A stretch of DNA of 64,000 nt from Amoebophrya sp. A120 (taxonomy: Eukaryota > Sar > Dinophyceae > Syndiniales > Amoebophryaceae). The stretch is taken from positions 5,268,258 to 5,332,257 of the forward strand of contig CAJINV010000004.1 in NCBI GenBank assembly GCA_905178155.1, in the 5' to 3' direction. The number at the start of each line of letters is the position of its first letter. The stretch's first letter is position 1. Positions 12,501-24,500 of this stretch are shown here, piece by piece. Position numbers and translations under genes: made by a program. The notes beneath the pieces were generated by a model. That model was not told where the DNA came from, searched no databases, and worked only from the letters and a program-made list of their open reading frames with translations.

Positions 12501-15500
12501 CCAGTCTACATATTTGCATTTGATACGTAGTAGCGTTTGATGTACGCGTTGGTCCCCACGGGCTCCGGACACCAGTCCACCTGCAACTCGCACTGCGGAG
12601 CGACCAGTTTCGTCATCTTGTCCATGGTTGTGCCCCGAGAATACCACTCCCCCGTGACGTCGCAGAAGGATTCGAGATTTCCGGACTTGAACACATACCC
12701 CGGCTGGCAACGGAGCGACAGAGTGCCGTTTAGCCGCTGCGGCGGCGGGGCGTTGTCGTAGTTGCGGACCAGCTTGGTGGAAACCTGCAGGCACTGCAAC
12801 ACGTCGGCGTTCGAGGTCACCGTCGTGTTCAGTTGCTGCGATTCGAGGACCCAGTACCGGCTGGCGCCACACACCGTGGACGCGAAGCCCGAGACCGTTT
12901 CGTAGTTCTTGAAACACTCGACGTTCAGAACCGATCCAAACTTCTCCCCGTCGGTAATGGACACGATCCGGGACCCGATCAGAGTGGGCAGCGGACACCA
13001 CTGCTCGGAGTCGATGCACTTCAGCGGCGCCGGGAGACCGGTGGACATCAACACCCACTCGGGCAGGCCCTTGTTACTCGCGCGACACTCGTATCAAATG
13101 CAAATACTTATGTCTGGGTCTGGGAAGTTGTGATGCTGAGTTGCGCATGATTGAAGCACTTGCAATGGCAGCAAAGCATGACAAGTTTTTCAGACGCCTG
13201 ATGATGACTAATACGCATGGCATTACAAATCGCGTTTTTGCATGACAAAGGAAGCTCCTCTTTTGCTGCTCATGCAACAACGATTTTCCAGGAATGCAAG
13301 ACACGCATTACAAGTTGCACTTTTCAAGACCCAGACATATTTGCACTTCATAACGTGTACGTGTCCTGGCGCTCCGTCGCCCCCGGCGGGCAGGTGACGG
13401 AAACCACGCTGCCTATCCTGCGGTCGTATTGCCCGGTCTCCGCGACGGCGGTGCTCCCCGCGCAGGACCCCAATTTCGCAAACTTGAACTGCTCCAAGTT
13501 TCCGTCGGTCAAGTTCTGTAAATCGTAGTTGTCCGCCAGCAACGCCTCTCTGTCGCCCTGCAGACTCACCACGCGCTTCCCCGGATTGCGGGCGACCGTC
13601 CGGACCGCGGGCGTGTAGGTCAGCACTGGAAACGTGGCGTTGGTCAGCAAGATCCGGTTCGGCACCGGCTTGGCGTCCTCGATCTGCCCGATGGGCGGAC
13701 AGTAGTCGGGCACCGTGTCGCAGCAGGAGAGCAGCAGCCCGTCCGTGTTGGGGCTGAAGTCCGATAGGAAATTGTCCTGCAAGGCGCGGACCCGGTGGAA
13801 AACTTGCGTAATTGGGACTTGCACCACCTGCTCCTCCACCCCGTCGATCTCCTCTCCGGTGAAACTGTCGTTGACTCGCACCGTGACGTTTTGCAACTCG
13901 CTCCTGTACCCCACCACCTCGGTTGTGTTGTAGTCCAGATCTTGAAATCCCGGATCCTGGTTTACCAGACGGAACGGCTTTTCCTGGTGGTAGCGAGTGA
14001 CCCCATAATTCGTCGAAGCAGACGCGAAGAGACTCGTCAACGAATCAAACGTACCCGCTAGCGTCACCAGATCGGGGCCCAGCGTCTCTTTGGTACCGCC
14101 GACGAAATCCAGCTGCGGATTCTTCGCGCACTCAAAAACCGCCTTCGGAAAGAAGTCCGCGTTTTTTGGCAGCTTGCCCGTTTGGTTCACCGCATACGCG
14201 GCCTGCTGCTTCGCCGTCAGCGTGTTGGAGAACCAGTGGTGCGCTTGAAGAATTTCAGTTCGCAATTTCTCAAATACTTTCCCACCACAGGATACCGGGG
14301 GGAGGTATCCGGCGTTGCACTGCAGCGCCAGCTTTGCCGACGTGGCGGTCGGCGAGTGCTGTTCAGTATCAGCGGTGAAGATAGTCGGTGATAGCACTGG
14401 TGCAGAAGTACTACTGGAAAAATTTGCGTCCGGGCCTTGTAAATTTGGGTCCACAAACACGTTGTGCTCTTCTATCAGCCGCTTCACATCGAAGCCGGTG
14501 TCGAACGCCGTTCGACAGCTATCGGGTAGGTAACTGCATCCGCCGGCTGACTCGTCCCGGTACAGCGTGTCTGCGAAGACGTTCCGGTTGGTGCCCGGGT
14601 CGGTGGCGTTCAAAGCATCCTGCACAAAGCTCTGGTCGTAAAACCGCACCCGCGAGATTTCGGGCGCGGTCCGCGACATCGGGTAGTGAAACGGGCGGGA
14701 GTCAAACCAGGGCACGGGCGGGTCCTCGTGGTGCAGCATCACTGGCGGCTTCAGAGACGCGTCGCGCGCCGTGCTGCCGTGGTAGTCGCCGAGGAACAAG
14801 CCGTGGTCGGTGAACGTGGTCACGGTCGCAGGGAATTCCTCCACCCCAATTACCGGGTCGATCCCCGCGGTCGCGGGGTTGGGAAGGGAGAAGAGGCCGT
14901 GTTGTTCTTTGGGGGAAGGTTTTGGTGTCGTGTCTGTGTGATACGTCCGCACCCTGCTGTTTTCGAACAACGCGTCCTGTACGTCTGTGAGCTTGAACAC
15001 TTCTTCCCCATTGATAAACAGCGCCGCAGTCTTCAGGTCCGTGTCCCAACTGTACGCCATGTGCACAGCCCCGGCATTGGTCAGATTCCGCTCCTCAAGC
15101 CACGTTTGCAAATCGAAGTCCAAGTTGTGCTTCGGAGCATAATTTGAAGCATAACTTGAAGAGGACGTCGCACTACTGCTTATTTCTCCACCTCCCTGAA
15201 AGTTCGCGTCTTCCAATAGGGTCAGCGCTATGAAAGCCTCAGGTTGGAAATCCTCAAAGTGGAGATAATTTGTGATGCAAAAAAACGACTCCACTTGAAG
15301 CGAAATTCAAATTTGTTTATGTTTTTGTAGTCGGCGCATGACAAATTTCCCGGGCACGTAAAGCATGTCTGTCATGCAGGCTAAGGCAAAGGGGTGCCCT
15401 TTTGTCGTGCTAAGCAGCATTCCAATTCTTCAACCTCAGCAGGACAATAGTCGGCCTCCATTGCGTCCTCTGCAACACAGTCTTTTTTGCGTCGCATTTC

Positions 15501-18500
15501 ATGCATCACAAATCATTTCCACTTTGAGGATTTCTATTCTGAGGCTTTCATAAGCGCGTCGACGAATTTCGTAATGTTCAGCCGGTCCTCGCTCATCTGG
15601 TCTTTGGACACCACGTCCAGCCGCTGCTGTTCCGGAATCTCCATGTGGTCGAAGGCGCTACTGGCCGGCGTGTAGAAATAGTACCCGGATTGACCCGGAA
15701 AGGGCGGTGGTAACGAACTAGTCACCGTGTCGAAACTGATTTGTTCCGAAGACGATGGTGCCTGCGAAGAACCACCTGCCGAAGTGCCATTCGAAGAGCT
15801 GCTCGAACCAGCAGGCGTCGTCGCCTTGCTAGCTGTATCGTTGAAGGACAATAAGCTGAGGAAGTCTAGATGGTCGAACTGGGTGAACCCAACCACGTTC
15901 AGCCGCCCGAGCCGATCTACCATGCGCTGATGCATTCGGTCTTCGTCAAAGGCGTCCACAAACACCGTGTGCTGGTACTCCTCGTTGTCAATGTTGATGG
16001 TGGCGGAATAGTCTGTCGTGTCGTCCCTCAGGTACACTTGCTCGTAGTACATCGTCGGGTCGTTCTTCTCGTACTTCGGATCGTGCAGGTAGAACGGGTT
16101 CAAGACTTCCACCTCCGTTTCGTTGTTCTGAACAGAAGGAGAACTGGAAGAAGTTGACTGCGCGACCACACTATCCCGCAATTGCTGGTGATACAACGCC
16201 AATTTTTCCGCACTGGGCGCCACGACGTTCCTGCGCAGGATTGTGGACCCGGTGGTGTTATGCTGTGCAAAAGCATCGCACTCATACTAATTGCAATCTT
16301 GCATGACAAACCTACCTTTTTACCTGAATTAGCATTACAAATTCCATTTTTCTTTCTGATAAAATTTGTAAATGCAATTTGTACTAGTACGATACTTTTG
16401 CAATGCATAGGTGTTCACCTGCAGCTGGAATCGCGTCTGGTTCCGGTTATGAGATGCACATATGTCTGGGTCTGGAAGGGTGGAGCTTGTAATGCTGTCT
16501 ACAGATTCTAAAAGTATCTGTGTTGCATGAGCAGCAAGAGGAGTCCAGTTCTTGGCACGCGGAGAGGGCATTTCTCATGCGTGATAAGCATCAAGAAGCC
16601 CTCAAAGAATCTGTCATGCTAGGACCTGCATCATAGACCTCACGGGTCATGCAAAATGTGCATGACAAACTCCGTTTCTTCCAGACCCAGACATATTTGC
16701 ATTTGATACCGGTACGTGTCGTGCCAGTCGGGCACGCCAAAGAAGTTCCGCACGAGGAGCTTCCCCCGGTGGATGAAGACGGAGAAGGGGGAGATGCAGT
16801 AGCCGTCGTGATAGAAAAATTTGTCGTCGTAGTCGTAATAGTTCATCACGGTCTTGTTGTCCGGTACGAAGGTCGTAGTTGTCGATGTTGACGTCGTCGT
16901 GTTCGTCCCGTTGGTTTCATTCCCGAACAGATTATCGTCCGCTTCCTCCCCTACTAACAGCGTCTCACCCGTCTTATTGGTCGCGTTCTGCGGCACGGGT
17001 GCCGGCGGCGTGCAGTCGAGCTTTTGGAAAAACTGCGTGTTCCCCAGCCGCTCACACCTCCCCACGGTCGCGACCTGGTACACCGGAAAGTTGAAAAGCG
17101 ATGGGCAAGTGTCGTTGCTGTCGTAGAGCTGGGGGAACTGGTTTTGGATCAACACAGGAGCATTTGAACCCGGTGCTCCGACAGAAAATGGTTTGTCCCA
17201 GAAACTCTGCCACCGCACGCGCGTGCCGTTCGCCCCGCAGTACGGAAGCTGGATCGCGCACTTCCTGCTCAGCGTGGCCGTGTCGAAGAGACAGTGGGTC
17301 TTCGGTTTCTCTACTCCGCAAGAACTTCCAATCGTTCCGGTAGCGGCAAACGTGACAAAACTCCCCTGCTCGGTGTCGTTGGTTACATTCAGACCAGACG
17401 CATCGCTCGACGTGGAAGTGGACCCGTCAGCTCCGTCGGTGTCGTTCAGGCCAGTTATCAAATGCAAAAGTGTCTGGGTCTGGAATGTTAGTGGGCTTGT
17501 CATGCATATTTTGCATGACCCAGGACGTCTCGTCTGTAATGCAGGACCTAGCATCACAGATTTTTAGAGGGCTTCCTGATGCCTAATCCGCATGACAAAT
17601 GCCCTCCCCGCGTAGCACAAACTGGACTCTTCTTGCTGATCATGCAATACAGATTTTTTTAGCGTCCACCGTTAGCATCACAAGCTCCAACCTTCCAGAC
17701 CCAGACATTTTTGCAATTAATACCAATCACATTCGACCCATTCGTGCCGTTTCCGGTGGTATTTCGACTGTTCAGAACTTCCTCCTCGTCGGCGCCAGAA
17801 CTACCAGTGTCCGTCATATTGGAAGCGTTTGAAGTCTGTGTTTCAGCAGCATCTGCGGGTAAATACACGCGGACTTGCTGCGTACAGTCCGCATCGAGGA
17901 AAACGTCGTAGGCGAAAACCCCCTCGGCGAAATAGCGTTCTTCGTTGTTGAACTCTAGTGCGAACTGCGCATTCAACTCCGTCGCGTTGTCGGACAAAAG
18001 GGTCGAGGCCGAAGACACCGTGTCAGCAGAAGGTTCTCCTCCATTCATCGAGATGCTCGAAGTCAACGTGCACTGCATCCGCGCGCTGAAAACACCGTCC
18101 GCTTTTAAAGACGAGTTAAAGTGCGGAAAGGAGCTCTCGCACACACCGTACGACTGCGCTTCGTACAAGGTTGTGTGGATCGGCTCGGGAACTCCAAGTT
18201 GTGCAGTGTCGTTTGTTGTGTTCGTACTATTCACTTCGCCGAAACCGCACGTCTCGTCGGTATACAGCACGAAACTGCCCTTCTCGGTCGTCGCCAGGTG
18301 CTGACTCGGGTGCGTCATCAGGTCGACAGTTTCCAAATAGGGGCTTGTTTTTCCCGAAGTTGATGAAGCTGCGTTCTCCATGTTGACCACCCTCTGTTGG
18401 AACCACCCACTCTTGTCGCAGTGTTTTAACTCCATGGAATGAATCCCTGTCTCGAGCGCGATCGTGTCCGGAAGTTGAACACATTGGTTTTGCATGTTCC

Positions 18501-21500
18501 CCGCGACGCCCGGATTGATGGAAAACATTTCTTCGCAAGCCGCACTGTGCTTGTACAGCGTCAGTTGCCAGGGGTAAGTTCTTATGCATTGCAAATATGT
18601 CTGGGTCTGGAAGAGTGTAACTTGTCATGCTACATCTGGATCATGGAAAAATTTGTGTTGCATGATTACCAAAAAAGGTCCACTTTTGAGGCACAAGCTT
18701 AGAGGCAGTTTCTCATGCAGGAAAGGCATGATAGAGATCTCACAGAACCTGTTATGCCAGGCCGTGCATGCCAGACCGCGTGGGTCATGGAAAAGCTGCA
18801 TGACAAACCTAGCAATCTTCCAGACCCAGACATTTTTGCATTTGATAGTTCTTTCCCCGAAAGGCTCCATCGTCAACGCGTTCCAGTACTGCTGGAGACC
18901 GGCAGTGCTGCTATCAGCGCCGGTGCTAAAAAAAGGCCAGCACCCCTGCGCAGCGGTGCCGGTGGTTGGAGACTGTGCGAATTTCTGGTCGACGCTGAAT
19001 GAAGCACTAGAAGTAGATATTCCGCCGCTTTTGTACTCAGTAACCATTTTACTCTGCGACGGATCGGCTGCAGAATACAAAACCGTTTCCGTGTACCCAA
19101 ACCCCCCACACTCCGGCTGATCGAAGAACATGAAGTCGATCTCCGTATACGAGGTTTTGTTCTCTGCTTTCTCTTGATCCGATTTTTCCGGTGGGGTCAC
19201 ACTCCGGATCGGGTGCAGACTGCGGATACCGCTGGAGGAAAAATTTCCGTACTGGATCATCGGAGCGGGCGCGTCCGGCATGGTAACGCAGATACTGGGG
19301 TGCATGCCGGCGACGTTCAGAATCGCGTCATCATCGTCGCACAAGTTATTACTACCGCCCACTTGTTTCCTATCGTAGAAGTTCGCCACCCAGGGCTTCG
19401 CTTGCATTTCCGGCCCGGCTTTCACCGGCGGCGCGTACCTCGCTCGGTCGTACACGCTGCACTCCACTTGGATTTGCCAAGTCAAAAACCCCGACGCCAG
19501 ACACTGGTCTCGCTCCAGCGCGGGCGTCTCGTACTCGAATCCGGTGCAATTTGCGGTCTCGTAAAACCGAAACGCACCGAGAATTGGTCCTGGGTACATC
19601 ACGGGTGGCGGGAATTGGGGGCTAATATCGCTAGTACTGTTGCTACCGTTCGAAGATTGATTACTTGCGTTTTGCTGCTGTTGTTCCAAAACAAACGCCG
19701 CATTCTGCAGTTCCGTAGCAGTTTCGTTTACCAAGTAGCTTTGCACGCAGCCGGTCACCCGCACCGCCCGAAACCCGAGTTTGTACGCATCCTGGTCCGG
19801 GACCGCCACGCACTCCTCGTAATTGCTACCGGAGAGTAACACCGACCAGTCGGGTACGTAGGCTGGTGTGGTGGTGGTGGTGGACGTCGTGGTGGTGGTC
19901 GTCACCAACAAAGCCGTCTCGTTGTCGTCGGTGTCATTGGAGGAATTTGTGTCGTTGGAAGTAGTTACTGTTTCGCTTCCAGCAGTTTCATTGCTCGCGT
20001 TTCCCCCGCCAAGCAACCCCGCGATGTTTTCCTTTCCGCTTACCACACAGTCCCGGTCCCGAAAGAGCGTGACCGTCCAGGCGCCAATCGGTTGGTCCGC
20101 CGGTGTCGACGAAGCATCATCCTCTTCGTCTAGACCGAATAAATGGGCATACAGCGTTAAATTGCTGCCGTTGGTCAGGTTGAAGGCCGCAAAAACGTCG
20201 AAGGTCGTGGTCGTCGTCGTGGTTGAACTTGTGGTCGTGGTACTAGTTGTCGTAGTTGTGGTAGTCGTGGTGGTCGTCGTGGTCGTGGTGGTCGTCGTGG
20301 TGGTGCTGGTCGTGAAAAAGTTTTTCCGCCTGGCCGGCTGCCGCGCGCCGCACATGGTCGTTTCGTCCCGGGGGAGTAGGTCGGCGGACAAGAGCATTTG
20401 GAAGTCAAACGCGTTGTCTAGCTTGTATCAAGTGCAAAAATGTCTGGGTCTGGAAGAGTGCTAGGTTTGTCATGCAGGTTATCCATAACCCACGCGGTCT
20501 GGCATGCACGGCCTAGCGTGACAGATTCTGTGAGATCTCTATCATGCCTTTCCTGCATGAGAAACTGCCTCTAAACTTGTTCAAAAGTGGACCTCTTTTG
20601 GTAATCATGCAACACAAATTTTTCCACGATCCAGATGTAGCATGACAAGTTACACTCTTCCAGACCCAGACATATTTGCAATCCATAACTTGTACCAGAA
20701 GGCGATTGTCCCTCGCTTGTTCACGTCGTTTTTCACGCTGGTTCCGTCTAAATTGCTGTTCTGCACTAGCATACTGTCGTTCGTGTACGGGATCCCCGGA
20801 ACCTCGGGCCGCAGACCGTAGGGGTTCAACACGTAATTCGAATCGAGAAAGGTCGTTTCCGGGACCAGGTTCGCCCGGTCGCCGTAGAGGCAAACGTCGT
20901 CCACGGTGGACACCGGCGTCAACTGCGAGGGTGGCAGAACTCTCGCGTCCTTCCGCTGACACACTAACGGCTTGGCGTTTCGGTACGTGTCGGTGGTGTA
21001 GAATCGTCCACTGGCGCAGACGAAATCCCCGTCACCAGACACGCGTTCGTAGTGCGGGGGTTTGCAGCGAAGCGTGACGTTCGTACCGAGCACGCGGTTT
21101 GGGTCGCTGATGACCGCGGTAATAATGTCCTGGACGCGAATCGACTGTGGTACAGCTACTGTCGACGTGCTAACATCTGGGACATTTACATCCTCGTTCT
21201 GCGACAACACAACGTCGCTATATGGATTGTAAAAGTGTCTGGGTCTGGAAACTTGTGATGCTGGGTGGCGTATCATGAAGAGGTCACAAATGACAACTAG
21301 GTGTTGCCTATTCTGCATGACAAACTGCGTTTCTGCATGACAGCATAATGGGGCTCTTGGGAAACGTGCATGACAGATTTACGAGTCATGCCACCCTAGC
21401 ATGACAAATCTCGCAATCTCCCAGACTCAGACATTTTTGCATTTGATATGCTACTAGCAACGACCAAACTCCCCGTGGACTCATGAAACAAGCTATCAAC

Positions 21501-24500
21501 TGTAAAAGTGTCTGGGTCTGGAAGATTCTGACACTTGTCATGCACGTTTTGCATGAGCCATGACGTCTGTGATGCATCCCGTAGCAATACAGACTTTTTG
21601 AGGGCTTCTTGATGCGTATTCCGCATGACAAATGCCTTCTCAGCGTAGTAAGAATTGCCTTTCCTTAGGTACTTACTCATGCAATACAAATTTTTTTGGA
21701 ATCCAAATGCAGCATCACAAGTTGCATTCTTCCAGACCCAGACATTTTTACATTTGATACAAGCGCAGGCTGTGCAAGACCCCCCTCGCATCTAACAGGT
21801 AGGCCCCTAGTCGCGATGCCGAGTCCGGACTCACCACCAAATTCGATTGCGTAGCGAACCGGGTCGCGTTGCTCACGATCATGGCCGGGGTCAGCAGCGA
21901 GCCGTCGTCTTCATCCAGAACGCCGTCATTCGGCACGGTCGGGCAGTACTGCGCGACCTTTTTGCACCGGATGTCCGCGCGCTCCGCGTCGGTCAAACTT
22001 GTGTCGTTGATCATGAAAAAACGGGTTTCACTGCACGTCGCCAACCGCGTGCCCTCCTGCTCGAAGTTCAGCTCGTAGCCCTCCATGCAGGTGATCACCA
22101 CGGACTCTCCCAGCTGCTGCGCATTCGCGGGCTCGATGGAGAGCGCGTTGGGCACCAGCAACTTCTCGCACCAGGGCTGCTGCCGACACACGGGCGGCAT
22201 CAGCGCCGGCTGCCCGTCCACGCGTCGCCACAGCCCCTGCACCTCCCACCGCTTCAGCGCTTGGTTGAACACCGCGTCCGCTTCGCCGCACACCATCACG
22301 GCCGAAGACTCGATGGTCAGTGCATACCCCGCCTGACAGCTGACGGCGGCGCTGGACCCGATGTTCAGATGGTCCGTGTACATATCGACCTGCCCCAGCG
22401 CGAAGTTGATGACCGGGCACCCGAGAAAGGTCGTGCCCCCGGACACGTCTTCCTCGTAATAGAAACCGGTGTGCTGGATGTTGAAGTTGGACGGGCCCGT
22501 GGCGTTCAGATCCGCCGCGCAGAACGAGTAACTCCCGTTTACGCCCCGCGCGTTATGATAGTGCACACCTCCCCCTCCCCTTTATTTTATTGTCATGCAA
22601 AATGCCAAATCTACACTTTGCCTCTTCCTTTTGGTACTGTTCGCATGACAAGTTCTGGCAGCTGCCCAACTGGCACTACACTCCTGCGCAAATTTGTCAT
22701 GCAAAACCTGTACTCTTGCTAAAGCTTGTGTTGCTATTCATGCTACTTACAAATGAGGGTCAGGGGAAGTCGAAGTTGTGTACTCTCATATGCGTCGCGG
22801 TAATTCTCCACGGATTTCACGTAATAGGTGTTCTGCGCCACGGGGAGGTCCCGGCACAACTTTTCCAGCAAACAGCACTGCAGCGGCCAAAAGCCGTTGC
22901 TGTCCTATCGTATTTAAAAACATCCCCACCCCATAGTTGTAATGCAAATCTGCATGCTGAGAGCGTTTCTCATGCGGAGCCCCATGAGAAGCATTTTCTT
23001 TTCACGCTTTGAAATTTGTCATGCTCCAGTAGGCATGGTCAACTCGATCTGTGATGCTGCTGAACTACCTCAAACACCACTTTACAACTACGAGTCCAAA
23101 GTTGTCATGCAAAACATCCAAAACTTGTGGATTTGTCTAGCTTATTCCCCATCTTGACTATGGGGTCGTGGGGACGTTTTTAAATAGGATATGTCCAGAG
23201 AAAACTTCTGCACGTCGGTGACGGAGAAGAACGGGTTTGCGCTAATCTCGCTGACCATCCCGAACGGGGCCAGGGCATCATTGTCTTGCACGAGACTGCT
23301 GTGATCGTCAAACGGCACCCACTCGTCGACTTGGACCATTCATGCGCTGCAAATACGTCTGGGTCTGGAAGGTTGCAGCTTGTCATGCTGTCTCTGGATT
23401 CTAAAAAAATTTGTACTGCATGACCAGCAAGAGGAGTCCAGTTTGTGCTACGGGGAGAGGGCATTTCTCATGCGCAGTACGCACCAAGAAGACCTCTAAA
23501 AATCTGTTACGCTAGGTCATGCATTACAGGCGTCACGGGGGATGCGAAATATGCATGACAAACCTGGCAATCTTCCAGACCCAGACGTATTTGCATTTGA
23601 TACCATTTCCGGTGGGGGCTCGGTGATCGCCGTGTAGTTGCTGTCATTCACCGACAGCCCGGCGTTCGGGTCGACTGTTTGTGCACTAGTACTGGCGCTA
23701 GAACTACCTATCCAAGAAAAAAGTATTGTAGGTGTAAAGTAACTTTTTTGATTTTGGAGTAACAGCATTACAAATCTGTCTCGCATGAGAGCAAAAACCT
23801 GTCATGCGCTGATGGTAGATGAAAACGCGCTTGAGTGGACCTTACAATGCATGCCTAGCATGACAGCCGCAAGCAGTATGCATGTTGCGCATCACAAAGT
23901 TACACTAACAATGATTTTTTCTTTGATACTGCCAGTACCTGCGGCACTAGCAGTACCGTTCGAACCGTTGCTGCCGTTCGTCAAATTGCCGTCGAACTCG
24001 TCCTATGGATTGTAAAAGTGTCTGGAAGATTCTGACACTTGTCATGCACGTTTTGCATGAGCCCTGATGTCTGTAATGCATGCCCTAGCATCACAGATTT
24101 TTTGAGAGCTTCTTGATGCCTACTCCGCATGAGAAATGCCCTCTCCGCGTAGCAAAAATTGCATTCCTTTTGATGCTCACGCAATACAGATTTTTCTGGA
24201 ATCCAAATGCAGCATCACAAGTTGCATTCTTCCAGACCCAGACATTTTTACATTTGATACGTCCTCGGCAGCAGAGCTGTCTTGTCCCGCGACCGGCGGG
24301 TACAGTAAGTCTTTCAACACCTCCCGCACCGAGCACTGCATTTTGTAGTAGCCGTCGCTTCGCTCGAAGCCGCGCATGCAGCCGAAGGTAAGCCGGGAGT
24401 CCTGCGCGCGCGGGTTGAGCTGGTACCGTGGGTAGCGGTGGGACACCGCCACGGTGAGCGAGTTCGACGCAAGCGGGTCCGGGCAGGTGCGCAGCTCACC

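Larger units (their letters stand above)
8804..13352 (-). other. Gene 2: C-terminal CCP/sushi-like array
   Basis: Several modules of about 60-80 residues share paired Cys and G-Y/F motifs. Examples are LNSKAFMQCKMGYEL, AEMGCNAGYVRKYGDAELMC, SLRCQPGYVFKSGNLESFC and SVLNVECFKNYETVSGFASTVC, each followed by a Trp-containing stretch and a closing Cys. This is the CCP (sushi) layout. The modules are longer and more divergent than vertebrate CCPs. The array is cut by seven introners and three ordinary introns. Confidence 0.7.
16709..20202 (-). other. Gene 2: unassigned Cys/Asn-rich repeat region
   Basis: A short motif recurs: an aromatic beta-strand, an acidic turn and a Cys. Examples are VTLFRDRDCVVSG, FRFYETANCTGFEY, FMFFDQPECGGFGY, FVLYTDETCGFGEV and YDVFLDADCTQQV. 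Spacers are rich in Asn-X-Ser/Thr sites, so heavy N-glycosylation is likely. I do not recognise the family. Confidence 0.55.
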
